From JAWLBY01 sp041687455 (lineage in GTDB: Bacteria > Pseudomonadota > Gammaproteobacteria > Xanthomonadales > Xanthomonadaceae), in the NCBI GenBank assembly GCA_041687455.1, contig JAWLBY010000014.1, positions 45,859 to 109,858 on the forward strand: a stretch of 64,000 bases of DNA, in the 5' to 3' direction. A model generated the notes under the pieces. That model was not told the origin of the DNA, ran no database searches, and saw only the letters and a program-made list of their open reading frames with translations. The first letter of the stretch is position 1. Every line of letters begins with the position of its first letter. Below are positions 15,720-24,684 of the stretch, one piece after another. The position numbers and the translations under genes are program-made.

Positions 15720-18122
15720 ATGGATCAGGCCCGACGGCTCGAGGCCAACCGGATTCTCGAACGCCTGCTCGCGAGCAGCGCGGCCGAGCGTGACGCGCTG
15801 GCCCGCACGCTGTGCGGCGACGACGCCGAGCTGGCCGCGCTGGTCGCCCGGCTGCGCGCGCATGCGGAACAGGCCGACGACACCACGTTGCCGAACAACG
15901 CGGGCTGGCGCGATGCGCTCGAGGCGCTGGCCGACCCGCCGCCGGAGCTGCACGCGCTCGGCGCCTACCGGCTGCTGCGCCGACTCGGCATCGGCGGATC
16001 GGCCGAGGTCTACCTGGCCGAGCGCGAAGTCGACGGCGTGGTCCAGCGCGTCGCGCTGAAATACCTGCACGCCGACGCGCGATCGACCACCGGGCTGGCG
16101 CGCTTCCGGCAGGAACAGCAGATCCTCGCCCGGCTGACCCACCCCGACATCGCCCGCGTGATCGACATCGGCCAGGCGCAATCGGGGCGGCCGTATTTCG
16201 TCATGGAGTACATCGACGGCGAGCCGATCGACACCTGGTGCGACCGCCGCGATCTCGACATCCGCCAGCGACTGCGGCTGTTCGCGCGGGTCGTCGACGC
16301 GGTCGCCTACGCGCACCGGCACCTGGTCGTGCATCGCGACATCAAGCCGAGCAACGTGCTGGTCGATCGCGACGGCAATCCGAAACTGGTCGACTTCGGC
16401 ATCGCCAAGCTGCTCGACGAGCGCAGCGGCGAGACTGCACTGACCGAGCCGGGCCGCAGCCCGGCGACGCCCGGCTACGCCAGCCCGGAACAACTGCTCG
16501 GCCACGGCGTCGGCCTCGCATCGGACGTCTATCAGCTCGGCATCCTGCTGCACGTGCTGCTGATCGGCGTGCGCCCGCAGGTCGCTCGCGGCATCGCCGC
16601 CGACGAAGCCGCCGCACTGGCCGCCAGCGAACCGCCGCCGCCGTCGGTGCGGCTGCGGCGACTGCTGGACAGCGGCGACCGCCGCGGCGTACGCGACATC
16701 GCCGAGCACCGCCGCGCCGGCGTGCGCCGGCTGCTGCGAACGCTGGCCGGCGATCTCGACCGGATCGTGCTGCGCGCAATCGCGCTGCATCCGGAAGACC
16801 GCTATCCGAGCGCGGCGCATTTCGCCGAGGATGTCCGTGCGTTCCTCGCCGGCCGGCCGGTCAGCGCCCGCCGGCAATCGTGGTGGTACCTGCTCGGCAA
16901 GACATTCCGCCGCTATCCGCTGCCGATGGCGCTGGCGGTCGCGCTGATCGTGAGCCTGGCGGCGTTCGCGGCGGTCGTCACGAACATCGCGCTCGATCTC
17001 GACCGCGCGCGACGCACCGCGCAACTGCAGGGCCAGCTCGCCGGCAGCGTGCTCGACCACGTGATCGAGACGCTGCGCTCGCTGGAGCCGGAGCTGTCCG
17101 GCTTCGACCAGAGCCTCGCCCGCCTCGCGCTCGACCGCGCCGCCGAGGCGCCACCCGCGCGCTTCGGCGACGACCCGCTGACCCAGGCCCATCTGCGGCT
17201 GACGCTCGGCAAGGGCTACGAGACGCTGTGGGCGATCGACGACGCCGAAGCGCAATACCGGGCTGCCGTCGCGCTGCTGCCGCAGCTCGATCGCTCCGAA
17301 CGCACCGCGATCGAGCCGCTGGCGCTGAACGCGCTGGGCCGGATCGGACGCGCCTCCGGCCGGCTCGATGACGCGATCGCCGCCTTCGAGCGGGTGCTGG
17401 CGCTGACCGATGGCGACGCCGCGGCTCGCACGCTCAACGCCTCGGCGCGGGCCAACCTCGCCACCGTGCTCGGCATGCGCGGCGAGCCGGAGCGGGTGCT
17501 GGCGCTGTACCGGCGCGCCGCGGTCGACTTCGATGCGATCTACGGCCCGAGCCATCCGAACAGCATCGCGCTCGGCATGAACATCGTGCTGACGCTGCTG
17601 CAGGACGAATCGCGCGCGCCGGCGGACTGGCGCCGCGAAGCACTGGAGCGGCTGGCCACGCTGGTGCCGCTGGCCGAACAGTCGCTCGGCCGGCAGGCCT
17701 CGCTGTCGATCCAGTTGCGACTGCTGCGCGGTCGCGCGCTGGTCTACCTGGCGCGCTTCGACGACGGCGTCGCGCAATTGCGCGAAACGTTGCCGGACGC
17801 GATGCAGGTGCTCGGCGAGCAGGGCCTGTCGACGCTGATGGCACGGGCGGTGCTCGGCCACGCCATGGTCCGGCGCGGCGACCACGATGCCGGCATCGCC
17901 GAGTCCGAAGCGGCACTGGCGCAGTTCGTCGAACGCTGGGGCAGCGAACACCCGAACACCCGCGGGGTCGCCACCGACCTCGCGCTCGCCTATGCGTTCG
18001 CCGGCCGCCGCGACGACGCGATCCGGGTCGCGACCGGCTATTCGGTCGACCGCGATCTGCTCGCCGAAGACCGGCACTGGCAGCCGCTGCTCGATGACCC
18101 GCGGATGGCCGCACCGCGCTGA
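15720..18122 (+). CDS. transmembrane Ser/Thr protein kinase with TPR-like domain
   Basis: An 800-aa Hanks-type kinase. The kinase domain (about residues 80-370) has a glycine-rich loop LGIGGSAEVYLAERE, an ATP-binding lysine in VALKYL, the catalytic loop VVHRDIKPSNVLV near residue 202, the DFGIAK magnesium motif and an APE-like TPGYASPEQ. One membrane helix follows (about 396-418, MALAVALIVSLAAFAAVV), and the rest is helical TPR-like repeats predicted to be outside the membrane. It follows a TIGR02999-type sigma factor. The architecture (cytoplasmic kinase, membrane helix, TPR sensor) is shared with the protein at 37161. It probably phosphorylates or otherwise controls its partner sigma factor, which is an inference. 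Confidence 0.9.
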   Translation: MDQARRLEANRILERLLASSAAERDALARTLCGDDAELAALVARLRAHAEQADDTTLPNNAGWRDALEALADPPPELHALGAYRLLRRLGIGGSAEVYLAEREVDGVVQRVALKYLHADARSTTGLARFRQEQQILARLTHPDIARVIDIGQAQSGRPYFVMEYIDGEPIDTWCDRRDLDIRQRLRLFARVVDAVAYAHRHLVVHRDIKPSNVLVDRDGNPKLVDFGIAKLLDERSGETALTEPGRSPATPGYASPEQLLGHGVGLASDVYQLGILLHVLLIGVRPQVARGIAADEAAALAASEPPPPSVRLRRLLDSGDRRGVRDIAEHRRAGVRRLLRTLAGDLDRIVLRAIALHPEDRYPSAAHFAEDVRAFLAGRPVSARRQSWWYLLGKTFRRYPLPMALAVALIVSLAAFAAVVTNIALDLDRARRTAQLQGQLAGSVLDHVIETLRSLEPELSGFDQSLARLALDRAAEAPPARFGDDPLTQAHLRLTLGKGYETLWAIDDAEAQYRAAVALLPQLDRSERTAIEPLALNALGRIGRASGRLDDAIAAFERVLALTDGDAAARTLNASARANLATVLGMRGEPERVLALYRRAAVDFDAIYGPSHPNSIALGMNIVLTLLQDESRAPADWRREALERLATLVPLAEQSLGRQASLSIQLRLLRGRALVYLARFDDGVAQLRETLPDAMQVLGEQGLSTLMARAVLGHAMVRRGDHDAGIAESEAALAQFVERWGSEHPNTRGVATDLALAYAFAGRRDDAIRVATGYSVDRDLLAEDRHWQPLLDDPRMAAPR

Positions 18123-18286
18123 GCCGCGCTCACCGGCTCATCCGCGCCGCCGCACTGCAGCCGATCACCGCCGCGCCGGCGGTCGCGACCGCCGGCGTGG
18201 CGACGCGCAGTGGCGGATCTGCGCCGCTTTCGTCGTAGACCGGTGAACCGCCGTCCGCGCACGGCCTGTTTCCGAGGACCCGACGA

Positions 18287-19153
18287 ATGCCGTCCACCTG
18301 CCTGTCACGCCTGCTTTGCGCAGCGCTGCTTCCGTTCGCCTGCATTGCCCCCGCACAGGCCGCTCCGACCTGGTTCGTCGTTGCCGAACCCGGCTCGCAG
18401 CAGTCGTTCCTGCTGCCACTGGAGAAGGCCGCCGACATCGCGCAGGCTCGCGCGTGGCTTGCGGACGGGGTCGGTAGCGGCGTCGGCAACATCGTCAGCG
18501 CAACCATCGCCGCCGGCAGCGACGGCATCAACCGCAACACGATCGCGCACGACGAACCGCTGTGGTCGTGGCACATCGAGCGGTTCGACGGCTTCGCCGA
18601 GCTGGCGATCGAGCTCTGCGACGGCTGGCCGGGCCTGATCGAGGCCGACGTCGCCGAGTTCATCCGCAACACCGGCGGCCGGATCTGCTTCTGGAACTAC
18701 CGGGTCATCGCCGAACTCGACAGCGAGCGGATCGACCTGATCGACGACGCGATCGGCGGCTTCTGGCAGCTCGACGGCCTGGACGGCCACGGCCTGGTGT
18801 TCGAGGTCGCGCACAACCGCCGCGAGCTGCTGGCCGGCTGGTTCACGTTCGATCCGGCCGACCCGCGCGGCGCCGCCGCACCGCGCTGGTTCACCGCGGT
18901 CGGTCCGTACCACGCCGAGCGTGCCGCGCTGCAGGTGTACCGGACCGACGGCGGCACGTTCGAACGGCCGACGCCGGTGCAGAGCGATCCGGTCGGCGAA
19001 CTCGACATCGAATTCCAGCACTGCAACGCGGCGTCGATCCGCTACCGCTTGCACGACGGCCGGCGCGGCATCGCCAACCTGTCGCGGCTGCTGCCGCTAC
19101 CGCAGTGCCCGCCGCTCGATCCGGCCGACGATCCGGACAACGGTCACTCGTGA
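18287..19153 (+). CDS. secreted hypothetical protein with W-F-rich repeat domain
   Basis: A 288-aa exported protein with a clear signal peptide (cleavage after APAQA-A). The first half contains Cys pairs (ELCDGW, RICFWN) that may form a disulfide. The second half contains the pattern GLVFEVAHNRRELLAGWFTF followed by W-F-T-A-V-G. This resembles the beta-rich GxWF-type repeat seen in many secreted gammaproteobacterial proteins of unknown function. I do not recognise a named family. It follows the sigma factor/kinase pair on the same strand after 164 nt and may belong to its regulon, which is speculation. Confidence 0.65.
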   Translation: MPSTCLSRLLCAALLPFACIAPAQAAPTWFVVAEPGSQQSFLLPLEKAADIAQARAWLADGVGSGVGNIVSATIAAGSDGINRNTIAHDEPLWSWHIERFDGFAELAIELCDGWPGLIEADVAEFIRNTGGRICFWNYRVIAELDSERIDLIDDAIGGFWQLDGLDGHGLVFEVAHNRRELLAGWFTFDPADPRGAAAPRWFTAVGPYHAERAALQVYRTDGGTFERPTPVQSDPVGELDIEFQHCNAASIRYRLHDGRRGIANLSRLLPLPQCPPLDPADDPDNGHS

Positions 19154-19265
19154 TCGCGATCGCATGAACGCCGTCGGACTCGATGCATTCGGGTCCGGCC
19201 GGTAGCGCCGAAAACCGCGCGTTCACCGTAAAAAGCGGTGGCCGGCGTGCATTCGGTAACGCCGC

Positions 19266-21329
19266 TCAGTGCGGCTCGAAGCCGTTGCGGAAGATCCGCG
19301 GCGAGGCCGACGGGGTCGGCACGCCGCCGTCGTCCGGATCGAAACCGAAGCCGTCGCCGGAGGTCGGCGAACCGGCGTCGTAGAACTGCGCCGGATAGTC
19401 GACCACGCTCGCCGCATCGTAGTGGCTGTCGAAACGGACCCGCTGGAAGTCCGGGTGGCCGAAGCGCGACGCCGTTTCAATCACCAGTGTCTCGGTCAGC
19501 GGCTCGCCGTCGACGTCCAGCGTCACGTCGACGGTGGCCGGCAGCGCGGCGAATGCGGCCGGATCGATGCGCAGCAACCCGGCGTCGAGCAGGGTCGCGG
19601 CGCCGGCCGGCAGCGCGGCGGTATCGACCGCCGCGAACTGCACGCGGCTGCCGGCGGGCACGCGAGCGAGGTACAGATCCAGCGCGACGTCGATCGCGCC
19701 GCTCTCGCGCATCACGCCGTTGGCGGTATCGAGGCGGACGCCCGGGCCGGGCAGCACGCGACCATCGGCACCGATGTCGATCCGCTGCCGATAGCGGCCG
19801 CCGCCGTTCTCGGCGAGCAGCCAGAACGACGCACCGGCCGCGCCGACGCTGCCGCTGACGCGGAAGTTCGCGGCGTCGAAATCGAGTCCGGCCGGCAGCC
19901 CGTCGACCGCATAGCGGATCGCGAAGTCGCGCGGCTCGGTCGCGCCGCTGATGTCGATGTTGCCGGCGGTGTCGTAGAAGTACGGGTTCTGCACCAGGGT
20001 CGGCAACGACAGCACGACGGCCGCCGGATCGAGCTGCAGCGGCGTTGCCGGATCGACCATCCAGGTCGGCGGCAGGCTCGGGAAGTGCCAGGCCTGGTAT
20101 GGCAACGCGCCGCGACGCAACGGGCTGGCATCGAGCCGAACGCGCTGCGGATCCGGATGCAGCGCGAACACCTGCAGCATCAGCGCATCGCCATGCACCT
20201 TGCTCATGTGCTCGGGCACCAGCCAGCGATCCATGTCGGCGACGTCGTCCCAGTAGGCCTGGTCGAAACCGTGCCGCACACCCGGCCGATCGCCGGCATC
20301 CTGCTGGCCGTCGGCGGTGTAGACGACCATCTCGAACGGCACGTCGCGGCCGTCTTCCTGCATCCGCGTCCGTGCCGCGGCCAGCCGCGCCTCGCAGTGA
20401 CCGGGCTGCGACTCGTCCGGCTTGCGATACAGGTCGTCGGCATTGGCGTGCAGGATGAGGGTCGTCGCGTACGGGTAGTACAGGCTGTTCTTCGACGCGT
20501 CGCGGTAGGCGCCGTGCATGAAGCAGCCCGGATAGAACGCCACCGCGGCGGCGTAGCGCGGCCGCGGATAGGCGGTGTCGCTGGCTGCATCGCGGGCCGG
20601 CAGGTGCTCGCCGTCGGCATGACCGTGGAACATGCCGGCCAGCGTCGTGATGCCGCCGTCGGAGTGGCCGAACATGTAGAAGCGGGCCGGATCGACCGAC
20701 GCCGCGGCGACGCCGACCGCGTCGCGCAACTGCTGCGCGAACGCCGCCGACGCCAGGTGATCGGCGGCGAAATTGACGTCCCAGGCGCGCTGCGGCGCAT
20801 TCGACACGCACGGGTCGCCGCACTCGGTCGCGGTGATCAGCGCCTCGCCGGGCAGCCGGTACGAACGGTCGTCGGCGAACCCGCCGCTGGCCAGCTCGTC
20901 GTCGGTGCACGGCCCGGAACGAACCCGGCTGCCGCTCGTCGTGTGGCAATCGATCAGCTCGTCATCGCGGACGAAGCCGCGGGTCGTGTAGCCGTCGACG
21001 AACGCGGTCACGTAGCCGAGCCGCGCCAGCAGCGTCGACCACTTGCGGGAGATCTCGCTCAGCTCGCCGGCCGCCAGTCGCGACAGCTTGCCGTACGGCC
21101 CGCCGCTGCCGTGGTTCATGACCACCAGCGGCATGTCCGCCGACGCCGCCGCCGGCACCGTGACGTGGATCCGGATCGTGCGGCCGTGCGGGAAGCCGGT
21201 CGACGGATTTTCCAGCTCGGTGATCGAGCCGAACTCGGTCGTGAAGCGGATCGGCGTGGCCAGGGCCACCGATCCGGCGAGCGCGCAGAGCGTCGCAAGC
21301 AGCAGGCGCGGAATGGGGTTCGCGGTCAT
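19266..21329 (-). CDS. secreted alpha/beta hydrolase (dienelactone-hydrolase-like) with FRxGFE tail
   Basis: A 687-aa exported protein. The signal peptide (MTANPIPRLLLATLCALAG...ALA) supports the ATG at 21329 over the longer upstream extension. The hydrolase domain has the oxyanion region PLVVMNHGSGGPYGKL and the nucleophile elbow MFGHSDGGITTLAG (Ser in G-H-S-D-G). Several Cys residues in the insert suggest disulfides. The C-terminal 250 residues are beta-rich and include putative-Ig-like segments such as IRYAVDGLPAGLDFDAANFR. The last residues are RIFRNGFEPH, the tail also present on the cytochrome and the delta-60 protein. A role as an extracellular esterase or lipase is likely; the substrate is unknown. 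Confidence 0.8.
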   Translation of the reverse strand: MTANPIPRLLLATLCALAGSVALATPIRFTTEFGSITELENPSTGFPHGRTIRIHVTVPAAASADMPLVVMNHGSGGPYGKLSRLAAGELSEISRKWSTLLARLGYVTAFVDGYTTRGFVRDDELIDCHTTSGSRVRSGPCTDDELASGGFADDRSYRLPGEALITATECGDPCVSNAPQRAWDVNFAADHLASAAFAQQLRDAVGVAAASVDPARFYMFGHSDGGITTLAGMFHGHADGEHLPARDAASDTAYPRPRYAAAVAFYPGCFMHGAYRDASKNSLYYPYATTLILHANADDLYRKPDESQPGHCEARLAAARTRMQEDGRDVPFEMVVYTADGQQDAGDRPGVRHGFDQAYWDDVADMDRWLVPEHMSKVHGDALMLQVFALHPDPQRVRLDASPLRRGALPYQAWHFPSLPPTWMVDPATPLQLDPAAVVLSLPTLVQNPYFYDTAGNIDISGATEPRDFAIRYAVDGLPAGLDFDAANFRVSGSVGAAGASFWLLAENGGGRYRQRIDIGADGRVLPGPGVRLDTANGVMRESGAIDVALDLYLARVPAGSRVQFAAVDTAALPAGAATLLDAGLLRIDPAAFAALPATVDVTLDVDGEPLTETLVIETASRFGHPDFQRVRFDSHYDAASVVDYPAQFYDAGSPTSGDGFGFDPDDGGVPTPSASPRIFRNGFEPH

Positions 21330-21716
21330 CGATGGAAAGGTCCGGTAGTGACGGGCTTTGGGCACGGTCGGCATGCGCCAGGTGCAGCGCCGGCCCACGC
21401 GGCGCGGCAAGCGGCAGCTACGAGATCCGGCGACGGAGTCCGCCAGATCGCATGGCGGTCGTCCTCCTGACTCGGTCGCGACGCCGGCATCCGTGGCCGA
21501 TCGCGCAGCCAGCGACCTGGGCGAAGTCTCGATGCGCGCCGCCGGCCGGTCATGACGGCCGCGTGACCGCTGCCGACCCTGCCGTGACCGGTTCATGACC
21601 CACCGTAAAATTGCCGTCGGGGCAGCCGGATGGCCGAGATTGCCGGGGTGAAACCGGCACCATCCGGGCTCGCGCCCGGCGCGCGGATCAGCCGCTGCTG
21701 CGCACCGCAGCGCCGC

Positions 21717-22463
21717 TCAGGCGGTCGCGATCATCTTGGCGCCGGCCACCAGCAGCACCAGCGAAAGCAGCCGCTTGATCGCGGGATTGCCGAGCCGGCG
21801 GCTGCCGACCTCGGCGCCGATCAGGCCGCCGCCGAGTACCGCCACCGCCCACAGCGGCCATTGCGGATGCCAGACCGGGCCGCTGGCCATCACGCCGAGC
21901 AGACCGGCGATCGAGTTGACCAGGATGTAGGCCGCGGCGATGCCGGAGATCGCCCGCACCGGCGCCCAGCGCAGGAACAGCAGCAGTGGGCTCAGGAAGA
22001 TGCCGCCGCCTACCCCGGTCAGCCCGGACAGGAACCCGAGCGCACCGCCGGCCACCACCAGCACCGGCAGCGACACCGGCCGCAGTGCCGTGTCGTGCTC
22101 CGCGGTCGCGGTGCGGATCGACCGCCACGCCGCGTACAGCAGCACGACGCCGACCACCGGCTTGTAGAAATGCGCCGGCAGCGCCAGCCTTCCGCCGAGG
22201 TAGGCCAGCGGAATCGACAACACGATCAGCGGCAGGAACAGCCGCCACGAAAACGCCCCGACCCGATAGAACCGCAGCGTCGCCACCAGCGCGACCACGA
22301 TGTTCAACGCCAGCGCAGTCGGCTTCATCGTCGCCGGCGCGACACCGATCAGCGCCATCACCGCCAGGTAGCCCGACGCCCCCGCATGTCCGACCGACGC
22401 ATACAGCAGCGCCGCAACGAAGAACAACCCGGCCAGCAGCAACTCGACGACGTGCAACTCCAT
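21717..22463 (-). CDS. TauE/SafE-family sulfite/anion exporter permease
   Basis: A 248-aa integral membrane protein with about eight hydrophobic helices. It has the two family repeats: VGHAGASGYLAVMALIGV, with PATMKPTALALNIVVA after it, and GFLSGLTGVGGGIFLSPLL further on. TauE/SafE proteins are predicted to export sulfite or other sulfur-containing organic anions. The start was chosen at MELHVVELLLAG, the natural family beginning; the longer upstream extension is composed of non-coding sequence. It stands alone next to a gene-free boundary region. Confidence 0.88.
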   Translation of the reverse strand: MELHVVELLLAGLFFVAALLYASVGHAGASGYLAVMALIGVAPATMKPTALALNIVVALVATLRFYRVGAFSWRLFLPLIVLSIPLAYLGGRLALPAHFYKPVVGVVLLYAAWRSIRTATAEHDTALRPVSLPVLVVAGGALGFLSGLTGVGGGIFLSPLLLFLRWAPVRAISGIAAAYILVNSIAGLLGVMASGPVWHPQWPLWAVAVLGGGLIGAEVGSRRLGNPAIKRLLSLVLLVAGAKMIATA

Positions 22464-22968
22464 CCGGCAAACCCTGTGCGTGGGGCAAACGACATGCCGG
22501 ACCGGCCACGGCAAGCAGGCGGCGACTGCAGCCTGGCAGCGACGGATTGTAGTACGGGGGCGAGCGGGAGCCCCGGCGGGCTTGCTGCACCGAACGGCTG
22601 ACACGCATGTCCGGATCTCCTGACAGACAACCGCCGCGCACGGTGCTTCAATTCCCGCGGCGGTAGCGCTACGGCGATTCGCAGTGCGGCGAGAATGCGG
22701 CTGCTTTCGACCCATTGCGGCCGTTTGAGCTCGAGCGGCCGCGTGCACAGTTTCGCTATGGTTAGCCAGCAATCGCCTCGACGGGCTCCTCTGACTTGGT
22801 CGGGTAGCTGAGAAGGTAGACCCGTTTCGGTCAGTCGAAGTCGCTTGCGCCAAGGCAGTGCGGTCATTCGACCATGTTCGATGGCGCGCGATCTGACGAT
22901 GCCTTGCGGGGCCGCAGGAGCGAACCGCTGATGACCCCGAACACTCGGAGTGGACTCCACAGCTGCGT
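22464..22968. other. gene-free boundary segment before a low-GC patch
   Basis: About 500 nt without a supportable gene. Base composition falls from about 70% GC on the left to roughly 50% on the right. Near 22690-22725 there is a short stretch reading CTGCTTTCGACCCATTGC, which resembles dispersed intergenic repeats of other proteobacteria, but I cannot confirm this from one copy. It marks the left edge of the accessory patch. Confidence 0.4.
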
Positions 22969-23928
22969 TTACTCAGAACTGAGGGGCGCATCGAACCTCT
23001 GCCTCCTCAGCCAATCATCTGGCATCCCAATCAGCCGCTTTTTATCCATTTGCGCTGCAATCAGTGCATTCTTGTGCACAGTAAAGTCAGCCGAGCTCAA
23101 GTCGCCATGAAGCATGGTTCCTTCAATATGGAAAAGCAGCTCGCACGCTTTTCTAAGGCCAGCTCCGAAGCCGGCTAGGCCTTGATCAGCCCCAGAGCGC
23201 ATCACCTCACGATAGGCTGTCAAGCCAAATATCTGAAATATAACCATTCGATGAAATGCTTTGGGGTGTATTCGTCGACTTTGATCGTCTGGCTCGCCGC
23301 GGCCAATTAGCATAAACAAGGGCAGAAAGATTAGCGCTAAATCCTGCATCAACAGCCTGCCCGACTCTTTCGAGTGATAGATTGCGTCCCAACTCCCCAG
23401 AGCAGATTGCTGACCAACTGCCCCGAAGAACATTCTCGCAGCACGGATATCAGCGTCCACTTCCATTGACTCCCTAAGAAGACGTTCGTCAGTAGAAAGC
23501 GTTCTAGTGCCAGCAGCCTCTAGTTCGATGAAATCTTTGATTGATAGGTGATTGAGATGACCACAGAGATAGTGGGATACCTCGTGATGGATGATCCACA
23601 AGCTCCACAGTTGATGAAATATGCGCGACGGATCGGTTTTAGGCCATGCTCGGCAAATGGATAATGAATCTCTATAAGGAGTATCTTCAAGCATGAATTG
23701 CACCGCCTCATCCGCCCACAGGAAAAAACCTTCAGGGAAGTCGATTTTGAGGGATTTGTGTTTGCTTAGGTGAATGCTTGGGGAGAATCGATTGGTCGGA
23801 GAGCACACAAACGTTAATCCACCGTGCTTTGTCCCAAGCAGCGCCCGCAGTTGGTTATCTTGCAAGGTGACTGCACGTTTTATCTCAGTCTCCAGCCCGT
23901 TCCAGAACTCAGCGGTGCGTTCTTGCAT
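22969..23928 (-). CDS. HExxH putative zinc metallopeptidase in a low-GC patch
   Basis: A 319-aa protein that I cannot place in a named family. It carries a zincin motif, HHEVSHYLCGHL (His115-Glu116-x-x-His119), and a downstream MEVDADIRAARMF helix near residue 156 that could supply the third zinc ligand, as in gluzincins. A hydrophobic helix (LALIFLPLFMLIGRG) lies near residue 200. Codon use and GC (about half) differ sharply from every neighbour, which indicates recent acquisition. The start overlaps another reading frame upstream by 49 nt. Bacterial accessory zincins often act in defence or mobile-element regulation (ImmA-like), but nothing here proves that. Confidence 0.75.
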   Translation of the reverse strand: MQERTAEFWNGLETEIKRAVTLQDNQLRALLGTKHGGLTFVCSPTNRFSPSIHLSKHKSLKIDFPEGFFLWADEAVQFMLEDTPYRDSLSICRAWPKTDPSRIFHQLWSLWIIHHEVSHYLCGHLNHLSIKDFIELEAAGTRTLSTDERLLRESMEVDADIRAARMFFGAVGQQSALGSWDAIYHSKESGRLLMQDLALIFLPLFMLIGRGEPDDQSRRIHPKAFHRMVIFQIFGLTAYREVMRSGADQGLAGFGAGLRKACELLFHIEGTMLHGDLSSADFTVHKNALIAAQMDKKRLIGMPDDWLRRQRFDAPLSSE

Positions 23929-24257
23929 GGTTTTGGAAAGTTCTTATTTGCATAGTGATCGGGAACCCGTTCCGAATTAAGCCAACTAGTGGGAAAGCGC
24001 TTGAACAGCGTGTCAGTGAAACCTGCCCCAGCATATGCTGAACTGCCCTGGCTTTCGTGGAGGCTGCTCACTTGGAGCTGTGCTGCCACCAAGGCGCCAT
24101 CAATAGCTAGTGCCAGACTCCAACATTCCTGCTCGCCAAAGATCGCTTTCGGCGGCAAGTCCCTGCCACAAGCGAACGTCTGAAACTGGCCGACTGCAGC
24201 CGCTGCCCCGAGGACAGCGCCGTTCGCCACCCGGTAGGTGACGAATCCAGCAGGCAC
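23880..24257 (-). pseudogene. possible remnant or small gene upstream of the metallopeptidase
   Basis: A 125-codon open frame overlapping the metallopeptidase start by 49 nt. It contains protein-like sequence (FVTYRVANGAVLGAAAAVG, then LPPKAIFGEQECWSLALAIDG). The same frame continues upstream beyond a single TGA, with more protein-like residues (HDHTTVLFTNESP before the stop). This suggests a gene broken by one nonsense change, or chance coding. I do not recognise the product. It lies in the same medium/low-GC patch. If intact in relatives, it would form a two-gene unit with the metallopeptidase. Low confidence. Confidence 0.3.
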
Positions 24258-24430
24258 GTTTCAAGGGCTTTCGTTCGTGAACAGCACGGTGGTGTGGTCG
24301 TGCGAACTGAACAACATCGCACCGGCGACGCGGCTGCAGACGCTGACCGCAACGACGGCCACAAATGATCACAGGCACCGACCGCGACCTCGCAGCAGCG
24401 AGCGCGGCAGACCAGGTCATTGATCAAGGA

Positions 24431-24507
24431 TGGCGCGCCCGGAGGGATTCGAACCCCCGACCAACGGCTTCGGAAGCCGCTACTCTATCCAGCTGAGCTA
24501 CGGGCGC
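24431..24507 (-). tRNA. tRNA-Arg (anticodon CCG)
   Basis: A complete 77-nt cloverleaf on the minus strand with encoded CCA. The acceptor arms GCGCCCG/CGGGCGC, D-arm GCTC/GAGT, anticodon stem GCGGC/GCCGT with loop TTCCGAA, 5-nt variable loop, and T-arm with TTCGAAT all pair. The anticodon CCG reads the CGG arginine codon, which is frequent in this genome. It lies directly beside the low-GC patch, and tRNA genes are common integration sites. Confidence 0.97.
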
Positions 24508-24684
24508 GCGGATGGCACGGCATCGCGTCGGATGCGGTGCGGGCACCCGGGGACGGGTGCGGCCGCGGATTATGGCACCGTTCGGGCCGCAGTGCGAGCC
24601 GGGCGTGCGGGACTGTCGGCGGGCGCTGCCGCGGCGGGTCGAAGCGGTTAAGCTGGCGTTTCACTGCACGGCCCGCTGTCCCGC

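Noticed and set aside
22690..22725. Dispersed repeat CTGCTTTCGACCCATTGC
   Set aside because: Only one copy in the window; it resembles repeats elsewhere but cannot be supported here.
24100..24427. Overlapping 106-codon frames upstream of the metallopeptidase
   Set aside because: Cys/Arg-rich in two frames with no motif; only the third frame looks protein-like, and it carries a stop.
24431..24507. Integration site for a prophage or island at tRNA-Arg
   Set aside because: No integrase and no repeated tRNA 3' end found nearby; the low-GC patch alone is not enough.
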